In this document: piece after piece, positions 1-7,276 of the stretch
Layout: each line of letters begins with the position of its first letter
Position numbering within the stretch: position 1 is the first letter of the stretch
Assembly: GCA_964482685.1 (NCBI GenBank)
Contig: CAYZZA010000013.1
Location: 1 to 30,518 of the forward strand
Length of the DNA stretch: 30,518 nt
Direction of reading: 5' to 3'
Origin: CAYZZA01 sp964482685
GTDB lineage: Bacteria; Bacillota; Bacilli; Lactobacillales; Carnobacteriaceae_A
Notes under the pieces: model-generated
What the model was told of the DNA's origin: nothing
Seen by the model: only the letters and a program-made list of their open reading frames with translations
Databases searched by the model: none
Program-made: the position numbers and the translations under genes

Positions 1-17
1 TTTGGTTGTTTTGCTTT

Positions 18-33
18 GTTCAGTTTTCAAAGG
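18..33 (-). other. rRNA-leader-like motif (boxA/processing region)
   Basis: Read on the minus strand, this is CCTTTGAAAACTGAAC followed by AAAGCAAAAC. It closely resembles the conserved leader found just upstream of 16S or 23S rRNA genes in Bacillus and lactic acid bacteria. It lies about 35-40 bases downstream of a strong minus-strand promoter. The rRNA itself would be left of the window and is not visible, so the call is inference from the motif and its position. Confidence 0.55.
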
Positions 34-67
34 TCTAGTCGGTTGCTTTGTTTAATGCAACTTCTAC

Positions 68-97
68 ATCATAACATGGTCACTTTATCATTGTCAA
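68..97 (-). promoter_or_regulatory. Strong leftward promoter, rRNA-type P2
   Basis: On the minus strand: -35 TTGACA (92-97), an 18-base spacer, and -10 TATGAT (68-73) preceded by TGT, making it an extended -10. Transcription would start near base 60 and run off the left edge through the rRNA-leader-like motif. No protein gene lies between it and the edge. The consensus quality and the pairing with a second promoter upstream fit a stable-RNA operon. Confidence 0.65.
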
Positions 98-179
98 CTA
101 CTTTTTAAAATTTGTTTTTGTAGGTGTTTTGTTTTAGTGTGTTATATGTATTTGTGTGCGAATATTTATCACTTAAAAT

Positions 180-208
180 ATCTTACCACGTTATTCTTTA
201 TCTGTCAA
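180..208 (-). promoter_or_regulatory. Strong leftward promoter, rRNA-type P1
   Basis: On the minus strand: -35 TTGACA (203-208), a 17-base spacer, and -10 TAAGAT (180-185). It lies about 110 bases upstream of the second promoter and points the same way. Tandem P1-P2 promoters about 100 bases apart are typical of Firmicute rRNA operons. The remainder of 1-355 is AT-rich with no credible coding sequence. Confidence 0.6.
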
Positions 209-309
209 CGTGATTTTTCAAAAAAGTTTTTCGGATTTATTTGTCACATAAACTCTCTTTGCGACAAGAATTAATATACCAAACTTTTTAATATCGGTCA
301 AGCATAAAA

Positions 310-345
310 CAAAAAAAGAACAGAAATTTTCTGTTCTTCTTGTTT
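310..345 (-). terminator. Terminator after the GNAT gene
   Basis: A 10-base arm AGAACAGAAA faces TTTCTGTTCT. On the minus strand it is followed by a T-rich run. It begins about 10 bases after the stop codon of the acetyltransferase gene. It should separate that gene from the promoters further left. Confidence 0.7.
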
Positions 346-355
346 AGACTCTTAA

Positions 356-889
356 TTATAAGTCGTACTGATATAAATTAAAATCGGCTGTTTGTTCAAT
401 AGCATCATGGCCATATACGGTTTTTATATACGTAAACCCGTTTTGCTTGTACAACTTATTCAAATATTCATTGTTGGCAAGACAGTCCAGGCGAATACTT
501 TTCTTTCCATTCTTTCTGGCTACTTCTTTTGCAGACTCAAGCAACTTTCCAGATACACCTTGTCCTGCATACTGTCTAACTATCGCTAAACGGTGAAGGT
601 AAACATGATCCGTGCTACTACTTGGAGACCACAATTGACGGTCCCATTGACTTTGATGATCCCAAAGCAAGAACATGCCAGCGGGTTCTTCATCAATCGT
701 TGCAAAATAGACTTCACCACGCTGGATAGCTCCCATAGTATCGTGGTTATCTTTTCCTATTCCGCTTTGAAGAATGCCACTCCACTGCTTGGATCCTTTT
801 GTTTGAATCCATGACGCAGCTTGATGCAAAATTGCACTGATAAGCTCTTTTTCTTCGGGAATCGCTTGGTGAAGTTCATATCCTTCCAC
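356..889 (-). CDS. GNAT-family N-acetyltransferase
   Basis: This 177-residue protein has the GCN5-related acetyltransferase fold and would move an acetyl group from acetyl-CoA to an unknown amine. The central strand LHRLAIV is followed by the acetyl-CoA pyrophosphate loop RQYAGQGVSGKLL (motif A, Q-x-x-G-x-G type) around residues 100-120. The C-terminal half has the usual motif B pattern: LDCLANNEYLNKLYKQNGF, where a late Tyr and the NGF turn are typical. Translation appears to start at a GTG, nine bases downstream of AGGAGG at 899-904; no ATG is as well placed. It lies 108 bases after pgi on the same strand with no obvious terminator between, so it may be read through from pgi. A strong hairpin follows it. 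The substrate cannot be told from sequence. Confidence 0.85.
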   Translation of the reverse strand: MEGYELHQAIPEEKELISAILHQAASWIQTKGSKQWSGILQSGIGKDNHDTMGAIQRGEVYFATIDEEPAGMFLLWDHQSQWDRQLWSPSSSTDHVYLHRLAIVRQYAGQGVSGKLLESAKEVARKNGKKSIRLDCLANNEYLNKLYKQNGFTYIKTVYGHDAIEQTADFNLYQYDL

Positions 890-997
890 TACAAGTCGCC
901 TCCTGATGGTGTATAACGTGTAAGTGATAGCTGGTTTTTCTTTTAAAGAAACAAAGCGAAAACCATATCGTCACCATTTTCTTGCTTTTTTTTTGAA

Positions 998-2353
998 TTA
1001 TTTGGTCAATCTTTTTTCAAGTTCTGCTTTTAACTCTTCAAAACCAGGTTTTCCAAGTAAAGCAAACATATTCTTTTTGTATGCTTCTACACCGGGTTGA
1101 TTAAATGGATTGACTCCATTTAAGTATCCTGAAATACCAACAGCGATTTCGAAGAAATAAAACATATATCCTAGCGTATACGCATCTGTTTTTGGCAGAT
1201 TTAATATAAAGTTAGGCACTTGCCCATCTGTATGGGCTAACAATGTTCCTTCAAACGCTTTCGTATTCACTTCACCAATGTCTCTGCCTTCTAAATACCC
1301 TAATCCATCTAAGTTTTCGTCTAATTCAGGAATGTATATAGATTTTCTCGGTGTGGCTACTTTCAGGACTGTTTCAAAGAGATCTCTTTTTCCTTCTTGA
1401 ATGTATTGTCCAATAGAGTGGAGATCTGTTGAAAAATTGGCACTTGCCGGAAAAATCCCACGTTGGTCTTTTCCTTCAGACTCTCCAAACAATTGTTTCC
1501 ACCATTCGCTCACGTACTGTAGATTCGGCTCATAGTTTGCTAAAATCTCAATGGTTTTGCCTTTTCGATACAAAATATTGCGCAAAGCTGCATACTGGTA
1601 AGCCGCATTTTCTTTTAGGCTGGGTGTCTTGTACTCTTGTGCAGCGTCTTGAGCGCCCTTCATTAGTTGCTCAATATCGCCTCCCCCTACTGCAATAGGC
1701 AATAGTCCTACAGCAGTCAACACGGAAAAACGTCCCCCTACATCGTCTGGAATGACAAAACTTTCGTATCCTTCTTTGTCGGCTTCGGTTCGTAATGCTC
1801 CTTTTGATTGATCGGTCGTCGCAAAAATACGTGAGTTAGCTTCTTTTTCTCCATACTTTTCAATCAACAGGTTTTTGAATAAGCGAAACGCAATAGACGG
1901 TTCAGTTGTAGTTCCTGATTTTGAAATCACATTTACAGAGAAATCTTTTTCTTTAGCGATATCTATCAAATCAGCTAAATACGTTGAACTAATATTGTTT
2001 CCGGCAAACAGAACTTGAGGTGTGTTCCGTTTGGTCGAATCCAACAAATTATAAAAAGAATGATTCAAGAAATCAAGGGCTGCTTTTGCACCCAAGTAAG
2101 AACCGCCAATGCCAATGACTATCAACAACTCTGAGTTTGCTTGAATTTTTTTCGCCGCTTGTTGAATACGTGAAAATTCATCTTGATCGTACTGAGATGG
2201 CAAATCAACCCATCCAAGATATGCGCTCCCAGCTCCAGTGCCTTCGCGAAGCAATGCATTTGCTGCATCAACTTGCGGCTGCATGTTGGCCAATTCTGTT
2301 TCTGATATAAAGGTTCCTACTACGTTTGAATAATCAAATGAAAGATAACTCAT
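998..2353 (-). CDS. pgi: Glucose-6-phosphate isomerase
   Basis: This cytoplasmic glycolytic enzyme interconverts glucose 6-phosphate and fructose 6-phosphate. The 451-residue length matches Bacillus-type Pgi (about 450). Visible family features are the two SIS-type sugar-phosphate loops, with GIGGSYLGA near residue 75 and ISKSGTTTEP near 145, then the signature GGRFSVLTAVGLLP near 210, LFGESEGKDQRG near 290, and a Lys-rich C-terminus. I start it at the ATG at 2353 because AGGAGG lies six bases upstream at 2360-2365. An in-frame ATG 36 bases further upstream has no ribosome site and adds a non-homologous basic stretch (MRQRRQIIRRKK). The S1-domain gene upstream recalls the yugI-pgi neighbourhood of Bacillus subtilis. 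Confidence 0.97.
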   Translation of the reverse strand: MSYLSFDYSNVVGTFISETELANMQPQVDAANALLREGTGAGSAYLGWVDLPSQYDQDEFSRIQQAAKKIQANSELLIVIGIGGSYLGAKAALDFLNHSFYNLLDSTKRNTPQVLFAGNNISSTYLADLIDIAKEKDFSVNVISKSGTTTEPSIAFRLFKNLLIEKYGEKEANSRIFATTDQSKGALRTEADKEGYESFVIPDDVGGRFSVLTAVGLLPIAVGGGDIEQLMKGAQDAAQEYKTPSLKENAAYQYAALRNILYRKGKTIEILANYEPNLQYVSEWWKQLFGESEGKDQRGIFPASANFSTDLHSIGQYIQEGKRDLFETVLKVATPRKSIYIPELDENLDGLGYLEGRDIGEVNTKAFEGTLLAHTDGQVPNFILNLPKTDAYTLGYMFYFFEIAVGISGYLNGVNPFNQPGVEAYKKNMFALLGKPGFEELKAELEKRLTK

Positions 2354-2422
2354 TTTTTTCCTCCTAATAATCTGTCTTCGTTGTCGCATGTGGGTCTATT
2401 AAAAGATGAGTACGCACTCGTC

Positions 2423-2451
2423 ATATTACACGAATTCTTTTTTCCTGTCGC
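2423..2451 (-). promoter_or_regulatory. Candidate pgi promoter
   Basis: On the minus strand: GCGACA (2446-2451), a 17-base spacer, and TAATAT (2423-2428). It lies about 70 bases ahead of the pgi start codon in the 195-base gap after the Nudix-like gene. The -10 is good, the -35 is only fair, and no other match in the gap is better. Confidence 0.4.
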
Positions 2452-2548
2452 TTATTCGTTCGAACACTTTTTTTCTTACATTTTTGTAATTGTTGTTTTT
2501 GTTTTATCTTCTTCCTAATCTTCTTCCCATTATAGAAGAAACACGTTT

Positions 2549-2935
2549 TTATTCTTGTTGAAACTGGGGAACTCCAGAGATTTGCCATTTTTTAAATGTA
2601 CGAGACAAATTCTCGGTATGTTGCCACGAAAGAGTACTTCCTTCTACTAATAGATCGTTAAAATCAAGCTCCTCATTTCGACATGAAAAGACAAACAAAG
2701 GTATTCGGTTCTTTTCCACAACAGCATTCGTGAGTTCAAACAACTCCAATTCTGCAACACTTACCTTTAATTCTGCTTTGACTTTTTCGATAATCGACGC
2801 AAGCCCTGTTTTGTTCTTAGATACTTCTGTGTTTAAAAACCCATATCCTTTAGATTGATTTTCCAATAAAAAAACATAATCGCCCTCTCCATCTTTGGCG
2901 ATGACTGTACATGCGACGCTATGTTTATCTGTCAT
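2549..2935 (-). CDS. Degenerate Nudix-fold-like protein, probably non-catalytic
   Basis: This is a 128-residue soluble protein. The N-terminus (SVACTVIAKDGEGDYVFLLEN) resembles the first strands of a Nudix domain. A segment around residues 38-57 (NKTGLASIIEKVKAELKVSV) sits where the Nudix box should be. The canonical G-x5-E-x7-R-E-x-x-E-E-x-G is not there: only a partial K-A-E-L-K-V echo remains, so the metal-binding glutamates appear lost. The later FVFSCRNEELDF also fits a Nudix-like strand and turn. The start ATG follows AGAGGTG. It lies 64 bases after the S1-domain gene on the same strand and is probably co-transcribed with it. I recognise the fold only loosely; it could be a lineage-specific family of unknown role. 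Confidence 0.55.
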   Translation of the reverse strand: MTDKHSVACTVIAKDGEGDYVFLLENQSKGYGFLNTEVSKNKTGLASIIEKVKAELKVSVAELELFELTNAVVEKNRIPLFVFSCRNEELDFNDLLVEGSTLSWQHTENLSRTFKKWQISGVPQFQQE

Positions 2936-2999
2936 TCAATCCACACACCTCTCTTATAGAAGAACTTATCTTTTTTCTTGCGATAATAGCACACATCGA

Positions 3000-3377
3000 T
3001 TATTCTGTGTTGTTGTTCATGTCTCTTTTTGCTGCTTCTACCCAATGGGGCAACTTTTCTTTTAAAGACGCAAACCCTATCTGTTTTTTCGTTCCATACC
3101 GTGGAACTTTTTTGCGGGAGAAAGTTTTCTTGTGCTCCGGTTTGGCCAAAGTCCTCATGGATAGGCTCATTTTTTTTGTATACTCATCAATATCTAAAAT
3201 CATCACGTCAAGTTGATCATTCACATGAAGTATGTCTTCTATATTTTCAACATACCCATGTTGAAGTTCAGATATGTGTATCAGCCCTTGTGTTTGATCG
3301 TCCAATGTGACAAAGACCCCATATGGTTGAATCCCGGCAACAGTTCCTGGAACAATCATCCCGATTTTATATGCCAT
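3000..3377 (-). CDS. S1-domain RNA-binding protein (YugI/CvfD/GSP13 type)
   Basis: This small 125-residue protein consists mostly of one S1 (OB-fold) RNA-binding domain at residues 1-75. Typical S1 landmarks are IVPGTVAGIQPYGVFVTLDDQTQGLIHISEL, then the VNDQLDVMILDIDEYTKKMSLSMR ending. A short basic tail rich in Lys and Arg follows. Relatives are YugI/GSP13 of Bacillus, a ribosome-associated general stress protein, and CvfD of streptococci, a post-transcriptional regulator. A role in translation or mRNA control is inferred from them. The ATG is preceded by GAGGTG. It heads the leftward cluster with the Nudix-like gene and then pgi, an arrangement that recalls B. subtilis. Confidence 0.85.
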   Translation of the reverse strand: MAYKIGMIVPGTVAGIQPYGVFVTLDDQTQGLIHISELQHGYVENIEDILHVNDQLDVMILDIDEYTKKMSLSMRTLAKPEHKKTFSRKKVPRYGTKKQIGFASLKEKLPHWVEAAKRDMNNNTE

Positions 3378-3426
3378 ATTCTACACCTCACTACGCTTCT
3401 TTCAGCTACATATCTCTACTAAAAAC

Positions 3427-3432
3427 AGTATA
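3427..3432 (-). promoter_or_regulatory. Extended -10 promoter for the S1-domain gene
   Basis: On the minus strand, TATACT is preceded by TGT, about 50 bases ahead of the S1-domain start codon. The -35 region is poor, which is common when an extended -10 is present. Confidence 0.5.
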
Positions 3433-3459
3433 ACACTCAAGAAAATAAAAGAAAGGAAC

Positions 3460-3473
3460 TGAGAGCGCTTACC
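3460..3473. promoter_or_regulatory. Possible CcpA (cre-like) site
   Basis: TGAGAGCGCTTACC matches the cre pattern TGNAANCGNTNNCA with two mismatches and has the AGCGCT core. It lies between the divergent S1-domain and patB genes, just upstream of the S1-gene promoter. The match is by eye only. Confidence 0.25.
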
Positions 3474-3569
3474 TTTAAACTCTTTTCATTTGATGGTTTC
3501 ACTCAATTGGGGTTCGCATCTCGGGCCAAGAAAGGATATACTTCTTATATATTAAAAGGAGGGGTAAAA

Positions 3570-4754
3570 ATGAACGACCTATTTAATGAAATTGTAAACC
3601 GAGAAGATACATACAGCATCAAGTGGGACCAACGCGAAGAGCTATTCAACAGCAAAGACGTGTTGCCAATGTGGGTAGCCGATATGGATTTCAAAAGTCC
3701 AAAGCCCGTATTGGATGCCCTTGCTTCTATTATCGAACGAGGTGTTTTAGGGTATACGTATCCAACCGAGCCTGTCTATGAAGCCATTATGGACTGGCAA
3801 AAAAATAAACATGCAATGGCGTTAAAAAAGGAACACATTTTATTTTCTCCAGGAGTGGTGCCTAGCTTAGGTTTGGCTGTTCAAGCGCTCACAAAAGAAG
3901 GCGATAGTGTCTTGATTCATGACCCTGTCTACCCACCCTTCACTGAGATTGTGAAAAAAAACAACCGCAACCTAGTCCGTTCTTCTCTTGTCATTGAAGA
4001 TGGACAATACAAAATGAATCTTGAAGAAATGGAGACACTCATCGTCGAACAAGACGTCAAGCTCTTTTTCTTGTGCCACCCACATAACCCAGGAGGCCGT
4101 GTATGGTCCAAAGAAGAATTGATTCAAGTTGCGGATTTATGTCTCAAACACAACGTCATTTTAGTCAGTGACGAGATTCATGGGGATTTGATTTATCCAG
4201 ACGTTGAGTTTGTCTCTCCCGTTACTTTAAATCCAGCGTATGAAGACATCGTGATTACTTTGGCCTCTGTTACCAAAACTTTCAACTTAGCCGGTATCAA
4301 AAACTCTATGATGTTTATCTTTAATGACGCATTGCGTGAAAAAGTAAAAGCGGAAACAGAAAAATTAGAGTGTTGTGCCATCAACACTTTTGGCCTCGTA
4401 GGTACAGAAGTCGCTTTTCGTGAGGGTGACGCATGGTTAGATAAGTTACTTGCCGTAATGCATGAAACTCGTCAAGTAGTAACTGACTTTTTTGACACGC
4501 ATCTTCCAGACGTGTTCTATATGGTGCCAGAAGCCACGTACTTATTGTGGTTTGAGGTGTCCACACTAGGGATTGCAGATGAAGAGTTGGTCCATCACTT
4601 TGCTGAATGCGGCAATATTGGGCTAAACGATGGAATTAGTTACGGTCCACATGGGTCGCAATTTATGCGTCTTAACTTCGCCGCCCCCCACGCTGTTGTC
4701 GTAGATGGCCTCAACCGCATCAAACAAGCTTTTGATGCCTCGAAGAAACAATAA
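3570..4754 (+). CDS. PatB/MalY-type cystathionine beta-lyase (C-S lyase)
   Basis: This is a PLP-dependent fold-type I enzyme of 394 residues. Family members cleave cystathionine or other cysteine S-conjugates to a thiol, pyruvate and ammonia; some act as aminotransferases or regulators. Visible signatures are MWVADMDF near residue 34, GYTYP near 65, CHPHNPGGRVW near 170 (the Asn that contacts PLP), SDEIHGDLIY near 200 (the Asp that pairs with the pyridine nitrogen), and SVTKTFNLAG with the PLP lysine at about K236. RLNFA near the C-terminus holds the carboxylate-binding Arg. The start ATG follows a strong AAAGGAGGGG. A longer frame exists upstream but has no ribosome site. The gene stands alone on the plus strand and ends at a bidirectional terminator. 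The exact substrate is uncertain. Confidence 0.88.
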   Translation: MNDLFNEIVNREDTYSIKWDQREELFNSKDVLPMWVADMDFKSPKPVLDALASIIERGVLGYTYPTEPVYEAIMDWQKNKHAMALKKEHILFSPGVVPSLGLAVQALTKEGDSVLIHDPVYPPFTEIVKKNNRNLVRSSLVIEDGQYKMNLEEMETLIVEQDVKLFFLCHPHNPGGRVWSKEELIQVADLCLKHNVILVSDEIHGDLIYPDVEFVSPVTLNPAYEDIVITLASVTKTFNLAGIKNSMMFIFNDALREKVKAETEKLECCAINTFGLVGTEVAFREGDAWLDKLLAVMHETRQVVTDFFDTHLPDVFYMVPEATYLLWFEVSTLGIADEELVHHFAECGNIGLNDGISYGPHGSQFMRLNFAAPHAVVVDGLNRIKQAFDASKKQ

Positions 4755-4798
4755 GTCTTCCTTGAAACACTAACTCAACGCTCAACAAACATACTCAT

Positions 4799-4869
4799 AA
4801 AAAAAGACCTAGACACCTGAAGCCCCTCTTTTCATTGAGAGTGAAATCAGTTTAGTCTAGATCTTTTTT
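4799..4869. terminator. Bidirectional terminator between patB and ppiB
   Basis: AAAAAGACCTAGAC (4801-4814) pairs with GTCTAGATCTTTTTT (4855-4869) around a 40-base loop that holds a small inner hairpin. A-rich and T-rich flanks allow termination of both convergent genes. Confidence 0.8.
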
Positions 4870-4920
4870 GTTTGTGATACTTCTTGATTCAAGGTGTCAC
4901 CGAATTCATATGGATTCGGC

Positions 4921-5511
4921 TTATTCTTGGATTAGGATACCTGTGATGGAAATCTCTTCATTTGGTTTGTCGCTTGCATTACGCGGAACTTGGGAAATTT
5001 CAACGGCTGTATCAAGACCTTTGACAACATGTCCAAACACAGCATGTCGTCCATCTAACCCAACAGCTCCTCCGTTTTCTTTGTATGCTTCAATGATTTC
5101 TTCAGGATAACCTGCGTCACTCATTTGTCCTAATAAGGACGGATGCACAGACTCTTGGGTCACGATAAAGAATTGACTGCCGTTTGTGTTTGGCCCTGAA
5201 TTGGCCATGGAAAGTGCTCCTTTTAGATGAAACAGGCTATTTGAAAACTCGTCGTCAAATGCGCTGCCAAAGGCACTTTGTCCGCCATATCCAGTTCCTG
5301 TCGGATCTCCTGTTTGAATCATAAAGTCTGGAATGACTCGGTGGAAAATAATTCCGTCATAATACCCTTGTTTTGCAAGAGCCACGAAGTTTTGAACGGT
5401 TTTCGGAACCAAATCTGGATACAACTCAATGGTCAAATCTCCTTTGGTTGTTTGAATAATGGCTGTCACAACGGACGTTGCGCCTGTTTCTAATTGTGGA
5501 TACATAGTCAT
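4921..5511 (-). CDS. ppiB: Cyclophilin-type peptidyl-prolyl cis-trans isomerase
   Basis: This cytoplasmic protein-folding enzyme speeds proline isomerisation. It has 196 residues with no signal peptide. The catalytic region YYDGIIFHRVIPDFMIQTGD (residues 50-69) contains the active-site Arg58, Phe63 and Gln66. GTGYGG follows, then MANSGPNTNGSQFFI near residues 110-125 and AVFGHVVKGLD near 165, all hallmarks of cyclophilins. A loop at roughly 130-155 (MSDAGYPEEIIEAYKENGG) is longer than in the smallest bacterial forms. The ATG at 5511 is six bases from AGGAGG. A good promoter lies just upstream, so it does not depend on the MscS gene. It converges on patB across a shared terminator. Confidence 0.96.
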   Translation of the reverse strand: MTMYPQLETGATSVVTAIIQTTKGDLTIELYPDLVPKTVQNFVALAKQGYYDGIIFHRVIPDFMIQTGDPTGTGYGGQSAFGSAFDDEFSNSLFHLKGALSMANSGPNTNGSQFFIVTQESVHPSLLGQMSDAGYPEEIIEAYKENGGAVGLDGRHAVFGHVVKGLDTAVEISQVPRNASDKPNEEISITGILIQE

Positions 5512-5536
5512 GTTATTCCTCCTCTTTCTTAGTTTT

Positions 5537-5565
5537 AGTTTACCCTAACACGCGTTCGTTTCCAA
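5537..5565 (-). promoter_or_regulatory. ppiB promoter
   Basis: On the minus strand: TTGGAA (5560-5565), a 17-base spacer, and TAAACT (5537-5542). The expected start is near 5530, giving a short leader of about 20 bases that carries AGGAGG. Confidence 0.5.
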
Positions 5566-5630
5566 CCTCTTTTATACGCTTATCATTGTTTTTAAGGGAT
5601 TGGGCTTCGTCCAACACCTATGGGAACACC

Positions 5631-6512
5631 TTATTTTTTGGTGTATCGGATAATTTCTACGGTCTCAGATGCCAGTTCGATTTGAGCGTCCGTTTGCTCA
5701 ATTTCGTCTAAAATAGCAGTGAACAACTTATCTGTGACACCTCGGCGTTTATTAAAGTACACGACGTAACGGACGGTCACATCAATCCAGTTGTCATTAA
5801 ACGTGACATACACTTGTGGCTCCAATGAAGTTTCTTCTAACTTGTATGTTTTCTGCATATCAATCCATTGTTGGGTCGCTTCTTCACCAAGAGTACTCGT
5901 AAATGCATGTGCCGCCGAAAGAGCGATGTGCCGCATCTGTTCAATGTCACTTCCAAACCGGATAGGGATTGTGATTTCATCCCACAAAAACTCAAAGTGA
6001 GCGGTGTAGTTGTATACAGGTGAGGTAAAGATAGAACTATTAGAGACACGCACAATTCGGCCTGTATACTGGTCTCCATCTACCCACTCCCCCAATTCCA
6101 TCAAGGTTGTTCTCAAAAAACCAATATCTACAACGTCACCCTTTATTCCAGCAAGCATAATACGATCGCCACTTTTAAAGAAATCCCCGAATAAGACCGC
6201 AAACCATCCTGCGAAACTCACAATGACTTCTCTCAAGGCATACGCAATTCCAGCCCCAGCTAACCCAAGTGTGGTTGAAAAACCCGTTAAATTATTCCCA
6301 AAAATAGTAAAAAAAAGTAGCAATAATCCAATATTGTTTACCCAAGCCACTGTTTTTCGGACCCGGTACCAATTGGTTAAGTCTTTTACGTAAACATACA
6401 GCCGACTCATCACGTATTTCCTCACTACATACAACCCTATACCAATTGCAATAAATAAAAGGATGTTTCGAAGTGCGGGATACATACGACTTATTTTTTG
6501 AATGACCTCCAC
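5631..6512 (-). CDS. MscS-family mechanosensitive ion channel
   Basis: This 293-residue membrane protein opens under membrane tension to release solutes during osmotic downshock. Segment 1 is near residues 15-32 (ILLFIAIGIGLYVV). A second is near 57-75 (VNNIGLLLLFFTIFG). The pore-lining helix, rich in Gly and Ala (TTLGLAGAGIAYALREVIVSF), is near 80-100 and runs into GWFAVLFGDFFKSGDRIML, the classic MscS beta-domain entry. The soluble part follows, with RVSNSSIFTSPVYNYT. Translation starts at a GTG seven bases from AGGAGG. It is divergent from the yuiD-like gene. It is a small-MscS type, without extra N-terminal domains. Confidence 0.92.
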   Translation of the reverse strand: MEVIQKISRMYPALRNILLFIAIGIGLYVVRKYVMSRLYVYVKDLTNWYRVRKTVAWVNNIGLLLLFFTIFGNNLTGFSTTLGLAGAGIAYALREVIVSFAGWFAVLFGDFFKSGDRIMLAGIKGDVVDIGFLRTTLMELGEWVDGDQYTGRIVRVSNSSIFTSPVYNYTAHFEFLWDEITIPIRFGSDIEQMRHIALSAAHAFTSTLGEEATQQWIDMQKTYKLEETSLEPQVYVTFNDNWIDVTVRYVVYFNKRRGVTDKLFTAILDEIEQTDAQIELASETVEIIRYTKK

Positions 6513-6568
6513 GATGGGCCCTCCTTTTCTTTCAATAACGTGTATTGTCTATACACTAAGACACCTTT

Positions 6569-6597
6569 AGTATCTTAGTTTCGGTTTGGAATAGCAA
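6569..6597 (-). promoter_or_regulatory. Candidate promoter for the MscS gene
   Basis: On the minus strand: TTGCTA (6592-6597), a 17-base spacer, and GATACT (6569-6574), about 60 bases ahead of the GTG start. A small inverted repeat, GTGTAT/ATACAC (6540-6556), lies just downstream in the leader. The match is moderate. Confidence 0.35.
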
Positions 6598-6690
6598 CGC
6601 AGTGCCCTTATGCACAATTATTAGGAACAATTTTGTCTTTTGAATTTAGTGATTCGCCTCTTTTTTGCTTTTGCCACTTGGTTTTCATGG

Positions 6691-6696
6691 TATGAT
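6691..6696 (+). promoter_or_regulatory. Extended -10 promoter for the yuiD-fnr-pgpA run
   Basis: TATGAT is preceded by TGG, giving an extended -10 about 38 bases ahead of the start codon at 6735. The -35 region is T-rich and imprecise. No terminator is seen before the one that follows pgpA, so the three genes are probably one transcript. Confidence 0.5.
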
Positions 6697-6734
6697 AAAC
6701 AAGATAAACAAACTCTCATAAAGGTAGGGATCTT

Positions 6735-7211
6735 ATGGACTTATTTTCTAATTATCCGCTCACAGCAGCGTTTACTGCTATTTTGTTTTCTCAATTAATT
6801 AAAATTCCGGTTTCCTATCTGCTAAACAAGCAAACCTCTTGGGTCTTGGCTACATCAACAGGCGGCATGCCAAGTTCTCACTCTGCCGGTGTGTCGGCAT
6901 TGATCACAGCCCTTATCCTAGAATATGGTGCCTCTTCTCCCTATGTGGCCATTGCGGCAACGTTTGGGGTTATTGTGATGTTTGACTCCATGGGTGTCCG
7001 ACGTCAAAGTGGCGAACAAGGCGTATTGCTGAATCAACTTGTCGCAGAGTTTGATGTCTTGCGTTTAAAAGTACTCCATTTGACGCATGAAACATTTGGA
7101 CAAGAACGAAAAGAAAAAGAAAAACATTTACGTGAATATTTAGGACACAAACCTATTGAAGTCTTTTTTGGGATTTTGACAGGAATTGCTATTGCGTTCT
7201 TGGTCAGATAA
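6735..7211 (+). CDS. YuiD-like divergent PAP2 family membrane protein (DUF212)
   Basis: This 158-residue membrane protein belongs to the divergent PAP2 (acid phosphatase/haloperoxidase-related) family. The diagnostic motif GGMPSSHSAG is at residues 43-52, matching the PSGH-type phosphatase block, and FDSMGVRRQSGEQ follows near 88-100. Hydrophobic segments lie near 8-28, 52-68, 72-90 and the C-terminal 140-157. A charged region (QERKEKEKHLREYLGHKP) precedes the last segment. Its substrate is unproven; relatives are thought to act on lipid or isoprenoid phosphates. It is the first of three plus-strand genes and shares its operon with pgpA, another lipid-phosphate enzyme. The ribosome site is AAGGTAGGG. 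Confidence 0.85.
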   Translation: MDLFSNYPLTAAFTAILFSQLIKIPVSYLLNKQTSWVLATSTGGMPSSHSAGVSALITALILEYGASSPYVAIAATFGVIVMFDSMGVRRQSGEQGVLLNQLVAEFDVLRLKVLHLTHETFGQERKEKEKHLREYLGHKPIEVFFGILTGIAIAFLVR

Positions 7212-7276
7212 CCCTTCTATAAACAAACTGTGGCGATTTAAAAAAGACCGCATCAACGTGCAAGGAGGCAAAGAGT

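Noticed and set aside
3507..3569. Upstream extension of the patB reading frame
   Set aside because: It has no ribosome site, and its residues do not match the family; the ATG at 3570 follows a strong AAAGGAGGGG.
6010..6393. 127-codon plus-strand reading frame inside the MscS gene
   Set aside because: It is antisense to a well-supported channel gene, and its composition (rich in Pro, Ser, Lys) looks like a shadow.
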